This document shows, piece by piece, positions 1 to 13,075 of a stretch of 64,000 bases of DNA. The first letter of the stretch is position 1. Each line of letters starts with the position of its first letter. Made by a program: the position numbers and the translations under genes. Source of the DNA: Plantago ovata (Eukaryota > Streptophyta > Magnoliopsida > Lamiales > Plantaginaceae); NCBI GenBank assembly GCA_028274465.1, contig CM051457.1, positions 68,794,496 through 68,858,495 on the forward strand, read 5' to 3'. The notes under the pieces were generated by a model. It saw only the letters and a program-made list of their open reading frames with translations. It had not been told where the DNA came from and made no database searches.

Positions 1-17
1 TATTTTACTTTCCGTTC

Positions 18-191
18 GACCGCTATGCATGCGAGGGTAGGCGGCGCCCTCTTATATGTCGGACCGCATATTTTATGTATGGGTAGGCGGCACCCATTAT
101 GTGCTTGACCGCGTTTAGAACTAGAATGGATAGGAGGCATCCATTACGTGTAGACCGTTCATGCATGATGGGTAGGCGGCGCCCTTATTTG
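18..191 (+). repeat. Four ~44-bp tandem GC-hairpin repeats in the copia leader
   Basis: Four diverged units each carry a GACCG-like box followed by an imperfect palindrome of the type GGGTAGGCGGCGCCC (centres near 40, 87, 133 and 175). Arms such as GGGT/ACCC or GGGC/GCCC let each unit fold into a short stem. More inverted repeats follow in the leader: a CATATTGTA/TACAATATG pair at about 401-440 and a TATGCTAT/ATAGCATA pair at about 520-556. The leader therefore looks like a chain of RNA hairpins upstream of gag. Confidence 0.7.
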
Positions 192-758
192 TTTGTAGAT
201 GACTGATAACAACCCTCAAGCTACAAGCCCCAACCAATATAAGTACAGAAATATATATATATATGTATGTATTTCTGAGATGCTTTCCATAGGGTGCTTT
301 AATTCTGAACTTTCATTGCGTTTTCTTGTATTGGCGACCTCGTCTTACAAGACTCGCAGTAATCGTCGGATTAGAGTAAGTCTATGGTTATGACTTACTG
401 CATATTGTATCTAGCGACCTCGATAGGTACAATATGTAGGGCATCAGGTTAAATTAGATTTAACAACCAAGAGTTGCGTGACGCAATTGGATAATCTTAC
501 TAGTCCTACCGGTCATATTATGCTATGCGACCAGCCCCCGTTGGAGTATAGCATAGTATGGATTTGGATCTTGGCCACTACGGTAACTTGTTGGACATTA
601 CCCGTATGTTTGTTGTGGGGGCAATCATATGTGAAAATAGTGGGAGCTAAACAGCTAAAGGACCTTGTTGTTTAGTTATGTTGACTGTGTATTTAGAAAT
701 AATATTTCAATAGTTGATTTATTGTTTTCGTTCTATATTATTTCTCCTGGAAACCGAA

Positions 759-3700
759 ATGGCGAGAATCTCGCTCCGTGCTGTCTTAGAGAAACAAATT
801 TTGACCGGACCAAACATCCTAGATTGGATCAGGAATATATGTTTGGTGCTGAGGTACAAAAGGATTGAGTACGTCTTGGACGAGGCTAATCCCGTGTGTC
901 CCGAGAATCAGACTGCCGATCAAGTTGCTGATTTGGAATCAAGCCAACAAGGCAAAGTCTGATAAGCATCATGAGGATGCTAGATCCGCGCAGTGTATTA
1001 TGCTGGCGGGCAATGAGCGATGAGCTGCAGAGGCAACATGAAAGCATGTTGCCGCATGAGATGCTGAAGCATCTTGAGTCGGTCTTGGAGACGACAGCTA
1101 GAAGTGTTGAATTTGATTTGATCAAAGAGATACACAGATGCAAGCTCAATGAAGGAGGGAACATGTCTGAGCATGTTCTCAAGATGAGAATAAGATCATG
1201 GTGATCTTTGTCCTTCACTCATTGCCGAGTTCGTATTCGCAGTTCATCGTTAACCACCATGAATGCGAAGGACGTAACACTGCCCGAACTCCATAATCTG
1301 CTGAAGACATATGATCAAACTCTTCCTAAGAAGGAAAAGTCGATCATGTATGTTGGGCAACCGTCTAACCCAAACCCGAGAAACAAAGGTGCTAAGGGTA
1401 AGGGAAAGTCGGGAGCCAAGGCTAACACTTCGAGTGATAAGCCTAAGCGTCTGAACCAGAAAAGGAAGTTCAAGAGAAGCGGAACGGTACACACAGATGA
1501 ATGTCTTTTCTGTAAGCAGAAAGGGCATTGGAAGAATGATTGTCCTAAACTAAGGGCAGATCAAGCTAAGAAGCCGCCGACTTCTAGCTCAGGTATGTTT
1601 GTTATTGAAATGAACATGACTACTTTTGACTCTAATGGTTGGGTATTAGATACAGCCTGCGGCTCGCACATTTATAATAATGTGCAAGGGGCCATTGAAC
1701 ACAGGCTAGTCAAGTAAGGTGAAATCAACTTGCATGTTGGGAACAACAATCCAGTTGAAGCCAAACGCGTTGGACGCTGCAAGATAGATTTACCATCAGG
1801 ACAATGTTTGGAACTTGATAACGTTTATTTTGTTCCATCCATTGTCAGAAATATTATTTCCATTCCATTGTTGGACAATTTGGGTTTTTCCTAATACTTG
1901 TTATTTTTCATTAAATGACCAGTATTATGGAAAGGCTCGCTTAGTGAATGGTTTATATATTTTGCAAAGTAGTCTACCTTTATTTCAAATACATAACAAA
2001 CAACCGTCTTCAAGTAGGAAGAATAATCCATCTTATCTATGGCCTTGTAGGCTAGGCCATATCAATGAAACATGGATTCAAAGACTAAGGAAGTTGGACT
2101 ACTTAGAACCATTTGATTTCGAATCATATGGTACATGTGAATCATGTGTTAAGGGTAAGATGACGAACAAACCTTTTGTTGGACAAGGTGCTCGTGCCAC
2201 TCGCTGCTTAGAGCTCATACATACCGATGTATGTGGACTTTTTAAAGACCATGGGCGTGGGGGTTATCCTTACTTCGTTACCTTTACTGACGATTTCTCA
2301 AGGTATGGGTATATTTATCTTATGATGAATAAATCCGAGACCTTTGGGGAATTCAAGGAGTTTAGGAATGAGGCCGAGAATGAATTGAACCTAAGGATAG
2401 TCACTCTTCGATTGGATCGAGGAGGTGAATACCTTAGTGAAGAATTTATCGACTACTTGAAGGAAAATGGAATTCAATCGCAATGGAGCACCACAGTTAA
2501 ATGGTGTGTCTGAGAGAAGGAATCGAACCCTGTTAGACATGGTGAGATCAATGATTGGATTCTCGACTCTTCCAAAACATCTATGGGAATATGCACTACA
2601 AACTGCAATCTACATTCTGAACCGTGTACCATCTAAATCAGTGGAGAAAACTCCTTGTGAGTTATGGAAGGGAAAGAAGCCCTCACTGGGCTATCTTAGA
2701 CCTTGGGGCTGTCTTGCGATAGTCAAACTTATGCTCACTGATAAGTTAGATGCCAAGGGTGTCAAAGTATATTTCATAGGCTATCCTCGTTAGACGAGAG
2801 GCTATGAATTCTATCATGTTGAAGATCACTAGGTGATAGTATCTAGAAACGTTAAGTTTTTAGAAGCAGGATACCTCGAAGAAGAGAGGTTAGATGACAT
2901 GATAGAACTTGAAGAAATTCAAGACTTTGACACGCGCGAACATGAGTTCTCTAAATCTTATGATTTGGACTCAAGTTCAGTGGGAGCTTTCGAAGCAGAC
3001 AAGGGTAATGATATGACACTTGCTAGGCATGTCATAGTCAGTGGGAGTCCTGTGATTAGATCAACAGTTGAAACCACACCAACAAAACCCGTTGTCAACC
3101 AAACTGTGCAACGAGTTGCACAAGAGCAGCCTCCCGCTAGGGAACAGGGTCGCGTGGCGCGACTAGCTGCATCAGTGCCCACTGATAATGTTCGTGTTAC
3201 ACGAAGCCAGAAAAGAAAAGCACCAGAACCAGTCGAGCTCCGTAGGTCGAAGAGGATCCTAAAAGGACCTCAGAAGCAAAGCCTTATGATAGAAGACATC
3301 AGTAAACTTGATGTCGGCTTATCAGATCGGGAAGATCCCGAGACCTACAAAGAGGCAATAATTGATATTGACTCAGAGAAATGGCAAGAGGCCATGGAAT
3401 TGGAAATGGACTCCATGTACCTGAACTAAGTTTGGAACTTGGTAGACTTGCCCCAATGGGTTAGACCTATTGGGTGCAAATGGGTCTTTAAACGAAAGAC
3501 AGATGCCGATGGCAAGGTACAAATGCACAAAGCTAGGCTTGTGGCGAAAGGCTACACGCAAAGGTATGGCATCGATTACGATGAAACCTTTTCACCGGTA
3601 GCAAAATTGAAGTCCATTCGAATTCTACTTGCGATAGCTTCCTACTATGATTATGAGATCGGGCAGATGGATGTAAAGACTGCCTTCCTCAATGGCAACC

Positions 3701-4903
3701 TTGAGGAAGAGGTCTATATGGTACAGCCGGAAGGTTTTATTAGTAAAACCAGGCCAACTGCTGTATGCAAATTACAAAGATCCATTTATGGGCTAAAGCA
3801 AGCGTCTAGGAGATGGAATATCCGCTTTGATGAAGCTGTCAAATGGTTTGACTTCATCAGAAGCAAGGAAGATCCCTGTGTCTACACTAGGCACAGCGAC
3901 AAGGGAGTCGTTTTCATGGTCATTTATGTTGATGACAATTTGATCATGGGAAACAATGTCTCTATACTAGAAGAGACTAAAGTTTGGTTATCAAGTACCT
4001 TCTCAATGAAGGACTTGGGTGAACATCCTAGGGATCAAGATCTATAGAGATAGATCCAAGAGGATGTTAGGATTGACATAGTCCACCTACATCGACAAAA
4101 TACGGAAGCGTTATAAGATGGACGACTCAAAGAGAGGCTTTCTCCCAGCTAGGCATGGGATTGTCTTATCAGTTAAGGATGGTCCTAAAACTGATGAAGA
4201 AAGAAAGGCAATGAGTCGTGTGCCCTATGCTTCGACAGTAGGGTCTATAATGTATGCAATGAATTGCACAAGGCCCGATGTGGCATATGCGCTTAGTGTC
4301 ACTTGTCGACACCAACAGAATCCAAGAGTACCTCACTGGACTGCTGTAAAGAACATTCTTAAGTGCCTTCGACGGACTAAGGAAATGTTCTTGGTGTTTG
4401 GTGGAAAACCAGAATTAAAGATGTCTGGTTATGTCGACGCTGGATTTGAATCAGATCCTGATGACTTTGAGTCACAGACAGGATACGTATTCAAAATGAA
4501 CGGAGGAGCTATCTGTTGGAAGAGTTCTAAGCAAGCCACGATTGCTGACTCATCCACAGAAGCCGAGTACATTGCTGGATCAGAAGCTTCGAAAGAAGCT
4601 GTCTGGATTTCAGAGTTCTTGAAGGAATTGAGGGTTGTTCCTGCTCCTAGTCCAATAACGATTTATTGGGACAATACGGGCACCGTCGCTCAAGCTAAGG
4701 AGCCTAGATCTACAAACAAGAACGTACATGTATTTACAAAGTATCATGTTATACGTGAGATTATTGATAGAGGAGAACTTAGTATAGAACGTATCTCTAC
4801 CACGGACAACGTGGCAGATCCTTTCACTAAGGTCTTATCAGTGGAAGTCCACTTAAGACATTATGCTAATCTGGGCATTAGGCATAAAGGTGACTGGCTC
4901 TAG
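759..4903 (+). pseudogene. Copia gag-pol polyprotein, broken by stops and frameshifts
   Basis: Gag starts at the ATG at 759. A CCHC zinc knuckle of the form CxFCxxxGHxxxDC lies near 1502-1545, and a protease-like motif WVLDTACGSH near 1640. The pre-integrase HxxxxxxxH/CxxC region and the integrase core (HTDVCG, then DDFSR) follow at 2040-2500. Reverse transcriptase has the YVDD box near 3930. RNase H runs from about 4400 to 4900, with the SSTEAEY and DN motifs. Frame breaks are seen near 960, 1200 and 2500, with in-frame stops near 1716, 2792, 2831, 3428 and 4047. The product cannot be made as one polyprotein, so the element is defective. Confidence 0.9.
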
Positions 4904-4917
4904 TCTAAGTGGGAGAT

Positions 4918-6983
4918 TGATAGTGTATATGTCCTAGAGACAGTCCTTACCAAGGACATGGTGCCCTTATAGAGGACATATATGTACTATTACACAGGTC
5001 AACGTAATATAATATATGTTTGTTGCATTTTACTATTGAGTATCGCTTTCATATTTATATTACACCAGGCTGCAGCATGTCATATCTTTATTACTGTCTG
5101 TATTGATATTAAACATGTCCCCTCGGATAGATGACCGATCACACAGTTAGTGGGAGCTACGTGAGTTATCATCTATCCCAAACTCTCCCTAGTCGTGGTT
5201 CATCTCGGATGTGGGGGTCTGAATGAACCTGACAAGACTAGTATGCGTGGAGGTTATACTTGTTGGAGCAAGTGTGAGCCGATCCCACGGCCACGGAACG
5301 GATTGTTGGACAATCAAGGAACGTTCCCATAACTGCGCATAGTTGTTCGAAGAAGCTTTATCGAACGATGGAAGTACCCACCGGACACTCCCATCGATGT
5401 ATACTCTACACCGACGTGTCTATGGGAACCGGTGAGTTGTCGAAGTGATGCCATTCGTCCTTTGTACTTACAGGATTTTATCATCACATTTGTTGCCCCA
5501 TATCCTTGGTGGACCCGTCGATGTCATCTCTGAATAAGCAGCTGACCTAAGACACGATCCAGGATTATGGCTACATACAAATGGGGGTGATAAGTGATTT
5601 TGTGAAGGATTCATCTCTCAAGTGTAGCACAGGAGAGCACTGCTCATAGTCGTTCATAGTTGTGATGGTAAAACCGCTGGCCAGCGTATCAATATTATTA
5701 TGATGGTCATAATAGATATTGGATTCACCATGCAACTCACTGAAGACGCCCGTGGATGTATTATTGGGATAGACACTTCATCGATCCTAGATACATTCGA
5801 GCAAGTCAGATGAAGGGACGTTACCATCGCCGCGTTGAGCGCAACAGGCTTCGCAACGAAAGGGTTAGCTTTGAGAAACCTCTCAAACGTCCTCACGTAT
5901 TAATATTGCAAATGGAACCGTCTAGGAATTCCATGTTGCCTAGTCTAGGACTTGCTTAATACGATGAGGCCTTATGGGTCACACTATGTGGTGATTCAGT
6001 CTATCAGAATATCCTTGAAGATGGAATCGCAATTAATTTGGAATTAATTGTGATTGATGGATTATAATTGATTTGGAATTAATTATAATTTTTGGTGGCT
6101 CAATTAATGATTTGGAATTATTAATTGAATTGGCTAATTAATTGTATTTTATGTAAATACAATTAAAGATTATATTTTGGAAATATAATGGAGGTTTGAT
6201 TAAAAAGGATATGTTAATTTAGAATTAACATATGCACATGGCAAAATCTACTTGGAGTTTGAATTGCCTTAGAACTATAAGTGGGTCCCAAAATCGGGAC
6301 CCATCTACTGTCCCTGGGAGAGCGCGCGCGCGCGCAGTGATGGATGAGGGGAAGGAGTTCGACTCCTTCCTCTATTAGAAGTCCAAGGGATAAGTTAGAT
6401 TTTCCTGATTGAGTTTTAATTTGATTGGGAATGAATCTAGACTTGATATTGGTTTCCTAGTGCGATAAGAATTAGATTCTTATTCCTTTACGAAGTCTAA
6501 TTGCTTATGCTTTAGGCTTCTATTGACTACTATATATAGTAGACTATAAGAGAGTTTTTGACACAGACTTTGACAGTCATTTTACCCAGTTTTCTTAGAG
6601 AAAATAAAAACTCTCCCCTCCTCTTTAGCCACCCGCGCGCGCGCCACCACCGGAGGAATTGCCGCCCCGTCTTCTTGGTCACACAAAGAATATCCTAGCA
6701 TTCTTCCGATAGGCTGTTCATCCGTGGATACCAAGGTTGAGGTTCTAGGAGCTGGAAACTAACTTTTATTGTCTTGCAGATAATCAAAGTATTGCAGATA
6801 TCTTCGACTTCGACGAAGAAGAAGATACACCGGATTATTATGAAGACTTGGAAGTTACTTTGGAAGTAAGGTTAGTCTTCTAATTGACGTGTTTATATAT
6901 ATACGACATATACATAATCAATTAACCTGTTTGTTAAGAAAATTTTGAAATTCCGCTGCGTACCCTAGGTGTAACTCTGACCA
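4918..6983 (+). repeat. 3' LTR of the left copia element
   Basis: It begins TGATAGTG directly after the purine tract and is taken to end at the CA at 6982-6983, about 2.07 kb. It holds AT-rich sequence, an alternating GC run (about 6321-6334 and again near 6633-6644) and a TATA-like TACTATATATAG at about 6529-6540. The second LTR is outside the window, so both ends rest on motif and context only. Confidence 0.6.
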
Positions 6984-6994
6984 TATTTTCTTAC

Positions 6995-8524
6995 AGGTAT
7001 ATGTCAGATGCCTCAGACATCCAATAACCATCATCATCATCACTGTCTAGCTCTGTGATCCTCTTGAATTTCCTAACTGCAAAATTAACATGAATACAAC
7101 ATCAATCCAATATCAATAATAAAAAGAAACAGAGTTAGTATAATATGAATGCAACAGCTTTACCAGATTCGTCACATTGCCTTTTCAGAGGTGGATCTGA
7201 ACCTGCCCCCTCTAACAGATGTGCCTTCCCACCACGTGATCCATCATCAACTACATATCGAAGAACCCCTTGTGAGTTATAATACAGTAATAAACTATCT
7301 AATAACTGTAATTCAAATATATATTTATTACTAAGCTCACCACTAGTAGTTGTTGTCATTGAACCAATCCCTATGGACTCTAGCATCTCACTGAAACTGC
7401 GGGCACGAGCATTGTAAGGCAAATTCTGAACAACTGGAGTTTTACCATGCACATCTCGGGCATTGAAAGGCACACTCACAACAAGTGCCTTTTCCCCCTC
7501 AGCTACTCCAGTATTGGCTACAATAGTTTTTTTCCCATTCATCTCGCCAGACATGGAAGCAACAGCAGCCCTTTTTTTTTTCCAGCAACCTTCCGACCAT
7601 TCAAAGACGGATCAGGCAGTACAACTCTCTCCCCTCCATTACAGCTGAATATTCTCACATAGAACACACCATCTGTCTCATGCTTTTTCTCAGTTGGATC
7701 ATACGCAAACATTAGCACATCGTAATAGCGAAGAGAGTAGTCTTCACGGAAACCAGGCCATCCTTCACCAAGGTACACAGCTGGACCCATAATTCTAACA
7801 AGCATCTCCCAGGGGAAGTGGTCACCTGTGATAACTGTAACAACGTCTGGTATCGTCTTCATACATTCCTTCACAAAGTTATCAGGCAGTTTCTGCATAG
7901 CCAACAACACGAATATAACACTTTAATGTATTACATACTCAATATATCAGATCTGTTTAAATCAACCCTCACTCAAAAAAGCTATCTTTCATTCATATAC
8001 CAAACCCTAATACAATATACCATCAACCAAATAAAACATTCACAGAGTATACATACTAAAACAGCAGAACCGTCTTCTGTATTCTACAAACGCATGCATC
8101 TATTCAATTTATACAACTACATTAAAGTTGGGTAATTAGCCTAATATAAACCAACAATAACCAAATCAACTCAATACTACATCGTATACACTCTGGTACA
8201 CTCCACAATAACTAAATTAACCTCTATTGGCAATATCCCCAAAAAGGTGCGCAATTATGATAGATGAACAAATAATCCACAAATAACACACCCCACTGAT
8301 AACATTTCAGCTCATACATAAATACAATTACCTAAATAAGTATACAATCAACCAATAGCACACCGATTCATGCGATCTACATAACACTAAGCGTTTATTC
8401 ATACAATTACATTACTGAGTTAGTAAGAAACCAACATTACCAGTTTATCATCCTCAGCGTTGTTCAACTGAACAAAGAAACGAGTGTAAACATCGGCACC
8501 TATCTCAGACTCCTTCGGAAACAT
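6995..8524 (-). pseudogene. B3 domain (REM-like) gene, 3' part displaced by a copia insertion, with a homopolymer frameshift
   Basis: Exon 1 is 8441-8524 (ATG at 8524). Exon 2 is 7341-7892 and holds one B3 domain, opening with LPDNF and containing the usual GWxxF core. Exon 3 is 7164-7268 and exon 4 is 6995-7076, an acidic stretch rich in Asp. All four have good splice borders. In exon 2 a run of ten A residues (minus strand, 7572-7581) puts the B3 frame out of register with the downstream linker frame; one more A would join them. Exon 4 reaches a donor-like CTGTAAG, or an in-frame TAA, only 12 bases from the copia LTR. The C-terminal B3 domain seen in the neighbours is missing here. A TATA-like TATATAAG lies near 8602-8610. 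This is probably a disrupted gene, though a sequencing error in the A-run is possible. Confidence 0.75.
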
Positions 8525-9856
8525 AGTTCTTCTTCTATCACTAAGCTAGCAAGAAAGTAAAAGCTTGTAATGGAATGGTTTACTGTGTGGAGGGGTAAAG
8601 CTTATATACGGCTAATTCAGGAGTGATACGGTTAGACTGGTGCGGTTCGATCTGTTTATACTTTAAGTTGTAAGTTATCCTACGCCTAATAATTTAATAA
8701 CATTTTTCCCAACAAATATCTAACATTACCTGTAGTTACTGAATTTTACACCACACATTCACCATATAATATAAAATTAGTTTTTTTACCATCTCTATTG
8801 CAAACATAAATACATATAATTCCACTGAATGGGCCTGAGTTGGGCAATAGTTCGGCCCATTTAGGAATTTTCTGCTCAGTTGGCCTATATGAATCGTTTA
8901 CACCCAATTGGCCCATTTAGGAATTTTCAGCTCAATTGCCAATACACCTTTGATTTCTGCAAATAAGTTATCATACGACTTATTTGCGTTAGCTTTCAAA
9001 GACAGACACAACATTATTGCGTAGATGCTTAAAAAAAATGAATAGTTTACACCCAATTGGCCCATTAAATATAAATATGGGCACCTTGTTACATGTATTG
9101 GGGGTTTTGCATAACTTTATGCGCAACTATAAGTTGGTATGATGATTCCTTACACATAACTAAATAATATCGATTGATTGATCAACTCACACTATATTAC
9201 TTAATAACTCAAAATTAAAAAATTCATTTGAGCATTTATATTATACAAATGTAAGAATTATAATTGTAAACCACAACTTTTCATCTTTATTCTTCTTAAC
9301 GAGTTACATTTTCATGATACTTCTCAACTTATGAATACAATCAAAATATCATAAAATTACTACCGAAGGCCCAATTATTTACTTATTGGGCCAGATGCGG
9401 GCGACTTATGGGCCCATTTAGAATACGTACCCACAATAACAGGTATCGGGCACTTCGTACAATTCTATATCCAACTATAAATTGGTATACTTTCCAAAAT
9501 TAATATATAATATTGCTTGTTCACTAATCTCACATTTAGTCATTTCATTATTTTTCAATGACGGACAAGGGTGGACCTATGAAGGGACTGGGGTGGGCTG
9601 AAGCCTACCCTAACATTTATATGTTTATTACGTAGTATACATACATTTATCTAACAAATTGTTGTTTGTCTGAGTGGTCAGAACTCAGGCTTTGAATCAA
9701 ATTGTTCCCGGCTCGATCCTTGCCTTTGTACGAATTGATCCTTTATTGTTTCTTTAACTTTCACACCCTATTTCTCCTTTTTCTCTACATTTTTCAAATT
9801 TTCATTACTAATAATTTTATTTTCATCTAATACATTTACCTCTTTTTTTTTTCTTT

Positions 9857-9894
<38 letters not shown>

Positions 9895-10263
9895 TCCTCT
9901 ATTCATCCATTATTTGTACTTCATCCTTCCGTTCGAATTAGCCTACCCAAAATTAAATTCCTGGTTCCGCCCTTCATGACGGAGACTTCAGCAAACATAT
10001 ACTTAATTGAGTAATTTAAGAAATATTCAAAAAGCAATGTAAACCCACAAGTCGTATTCGATAATACCATTTGCATTAAAGTCATTTTCTAACTGACATA
10101 TTACCATAAATCAAACGTACATAAATATATTACAAGCCGAATATTATAAAATTGGACGTTATCTGCCTTACAACATTTATAATATAGCAAAACCTATAGT
10201 CCAAGCAAACACCACAGCTCGTTCTTAAAGTTCCCATCACCACACTTATGGACTTCGGCCATC
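8525..10263. other. Intergenic region with GGCCCA clusters and a putative non-autonomous element
   Basis: No gene was recognised. Many GGCCCA/TGGGCC motifs (plant 'site II' type) occur at about 8829, 8873, 8920, 9058, 9370 and 9410. The region also contains the element at 9560-9981 and a long T run (about 9860-9889). Confidence 0.6.
9560..9981. mobile_element. Putative non-autonomous element with imperfect inverted ends
   Basis: The left end (GACGGACAAGGGTGGACCTA) resembles the reverse complement of the right end (CCTGGTTCCGCCCTTCATGACGG region), and a GGGTGGGCT/AGCCTACCC pair lies further in. The interior has a T-rich tract and a tRNA-like stretch at about 9664-9725 with A-box-like and B-box-like (CGGCTCGATCC) segments. 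I cannot assign it to a class with confidence. Confidence 0.4.
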
Positions 10264-11733
10264 TCACTTGAATGGTTTAGGTTTGAAAACAGACACAACC
10301 CATATCTTACTGCTCAGCTTACTTACCTCAACCCCACATGCATCCAAGAAGGTTAGATTATTTTCCTCTGCAAATGTCTTCGAACCTTCAATAATAGTAG
10401 CCTTCTCCTCGCATTTCAAGCACATCACTGGCCACAAACCCTTGCCCTTAACTTTAAGTGTTACCTTACTTACTCCTTCATCAAGAACAGTTTTTGCAAA
10501 CGACATCGGCAGATTCTGCAGAGAAACAATATATCTTCAGAATAATAAACTGAACATAATCTAGAATATATGGAACTTGAAACTAAGGTATAGCATTCGA
10601 CAATGTGAGTACCAGAACATAGTTAGTTGACTGGTAAGATTTCCTGATAACTACATAAAAGTGAGGAACATAGGCAGAATCTTCATGTCCACTTAGTCTA
10701 TCAACAACCAATCCATTCTCAGACTCTGTATATGGGCTGCTTAAAACACGAACACAGTGTTCTGCAGAACGAACATCAATATAACAAATTATTATACATG
10801 TTTCACCAGATTCATACGTACTTTACAATTAACTAAACATACCATACTCGTTCTCTGCATCCTCCCTCTCGTTATCTGCAACCATCAAACATAAGTTACA
10901 GACTCATTCAATAATAAAGTAAGATGTACCATGTTTTATTGATTCAAAATTTAATTGTTACCTGACTCAGTTTGCCAAAATTTCCTCTTTCTCTTCAACT
11001 CCATTCCAACGCAGTACACATCAGGCTCACTCTCACTTCCATCATCGGAACTCGACAATTCTTCATAACTCTCAATCAGGCCCCTAGGTACCTTAGTTTT
11101 ACAATTGTAGTAATTTTGGAAATGAGGATTTTTCTTTGAACATTGTATACGTATCTCCACACCAGATGTATTAAATATGCCGACTTGGAAATGGCTCTCG
11201 AAATCATGTGAGAATAGCAGCATGTAGTTACGGCCTATACCATAACCCTCCTTAAATTCTGCCCAACCATCTGCAAAATAACACGCTCCCTTGTATTTCA
11301 ACATTGATACACTCCAAAGACTGTCATCAACGGTACCTAGGGTGACATGCTTTGGCACCTCCTGGAGATGCTTCTTAGTAAATTCATCTAGTATGCGCTG
11401 TATTTATTTAACAAAATAGACACATACACATCAACAAATATAATCATTCAGTGTTCAATTCACATGTCCAATAGTATCTAATTAATCGAATAACCACCAC
11501 ATATATTCCACTGCAATATATCCATTGAGATAATTAATATCATATACATATGCGATTATTCCAAAAGCGTTTCAGTAAAGGCGATTATTTCAAGTATTTA
11601 CATATGAATTAAGAAAATAAAGACAAATTACAGTAGCTAATCAGTAGGTACTTACCAAGAAGAAGCTATGGGGAGTAGAGATCTTCTTATAAAATCTTGG
11701 AGACTCGCGGTCTGGCTGCAGAAGAGGAAACAT
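10264..11733 (-). CDS. REM-like transcription factor with two B3 domains
   Basis: There are five exons: 11656-11733, 10962-11397, 10843-10875, 10613-10761 and 10264-10515. They sum to 948 nt, giving 315 aa with no internal stop. The N-terminal B3 domain fills exon 2 and begins near residue 27. An acidic Ser/Asp/Glu segment and a basic KRKRK cluster (a likely nuclear localisation signal) follow. Exon 4 ends NYVL, and exon 5 is the C-terminal B3 domain, opening NLPMSFA. B3 domains bind DNA through a seven-stranded barrel, so this is probably a nuclear DNA-binding protein. No target can be inferred. On the minus strand a TATA-like CTATAAATA (about 11818-11826) sits some 90 nt before the ATG, and GGCCCA motifs lie further upstream. 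The start was chosen because a 26-codon first exon matches the paralogues. Confidence 0.88.
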
Positions 11734-12349
11734 ACTGGAATTATCTTATTGCTGTTTGTAATTGAGGGTCTCAAAATAATAAAATCAAAGTGTGTTAATG
11801 GTCAAGAAATTCTGCTTATTTATAGATTGCAGATTTTCCGTTCGGCCCATTCAATACAACGATTAGGCCCCAACCAGGGTTACCGGCCTCTTCTTCGCCA
11901 TCCATTTTAATTGGCCCACCTGATATAGCCATCTTACTTGGCCCAATATAAATTCCTCCGCTTCATACATATTAAACCCTATAAGGATATATATACTACA
12001 AATTCAAACCAATTAGATACATACCTTCACTTATATTCCTAATGAAATATATCTAATTGAGTTACTTGTAATGGTTATTGAAATATAACTAAAACATCAC
12101 GTGTTTTCATTTTATACATATGTATATGTAACTCAACGGATTGTTTATGCAGACATATTAATATTTCAAACTCTCAAATATAAACTTATTCGATTCAATA
12201 TTCCAATAAAACTTTCAATATTATGAATAACTAAACATTATCAGGCATGATATAATAGTTTATTTGCTACTGTACTCACTCAAATTACAATAAGTACCCA
12301 AATGTTACCAAATACATATGTTCCAAAATAAATATCCATCTACGTGTAG

Positions 12350-13075
12350 ATGTTTGCTATTTCGGGGTGGAACATGGTTGGATCTTCTTACACAGTACAG
12401 TCTTGATCGAATACGTACTCTACTTTACAAACCCCATGCATAGTGGACTCCATCTACATTAGATTTTCCCCCAACATGGTATTCCTAATTTCATTACAGG
12501 TGCACCATACCTATAATGTACTATTCGTTAATTAGTACACTTGTAGGGTTTCCTAATTTTTTCGTTGCATATGATCGACTGTATGTTTTAAGGGGGCATC
12601 ACATGTTCACAATATTGGTGTCTTAACCTCACATTGTTAATATACATGATCCGTTACAATTTACATTCATAGCCACCCGTTTGTTGGGATGTTCAGCATG
12701 TGTTAATATCGAGGCGGTACGTGGTTGGATATAAAAACACAGCACGCACTTGATCTACTTTACCACCCCCATTCATCGTGAAGTCTATATAGGCCCCAGT
12801 AAGTTATTCCTTATTGCATCAACTGTGTACCATTTCGATTATTTACTCTTTGTTAAGTAGTACAATTATATGGTTTTCTACTTTACCATCCCCCATTCAC
12901 CATAGCTATTATGTACTTTTAGTTGCACATTATGAGCTGTATGCGTTTCTGGTCATCAATGGGTATAACATGTTCACAATATTGGTGTATTAACCTCACG
13001 TTTTGAACATCATTGCTTCGGAACTGACATTAATAGGCACCCTTTGGTTGGGATGTTCAACATGTGTTAATTAGT
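12350..13075. repeat. Diverged tandem duplication, period about 350-365 bp
   Basis: The block starting GGGGTGGAACATGGTTGGAT at about 12364 reappears as GAGGCGGTACGTGGTTGGAT at about 12711. The block TGTTCACAATATTGGTGT at about 12602 reappears at about 12968, and both copies end in a GGGATGTTCA(G/A)CATGTGTTAAT segment. The copies are visibly diverged. No coding frame is evident. Confidence 0.7.

Larger units (their letters stand above)
1..6983 (+). mobile_element. Ty1/copia LTR retrotransposon, degenerate, 5' end outside window
   Basis: The order of domains on the + strand is gag, zinc knuckle, protease, integrase, reverse transcriptase, RNase H, which is the Ty1/copia order. A purine-rich tract AAGTGGGAGA (about 4907-4916) comes just before the 3' LTR. 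The 5' LTR and primer-binding site are not in the window, so position 1 already lies in the leader. The right end is placed at the CA at 6982-6983. Beyond it the sequence becomes a B3 gene exon read on the other strand. The 3' limit is inferred, because the target duplication at the other end cannot be seen. Confidence 0.85.

Noticed and set aside
18..191. CRISPR-like array from regularly spaced palindromes
   Set aside because: The units are tandem and diverged with no unique spacers of constant length, and the sequence lies in a plant copia leader.
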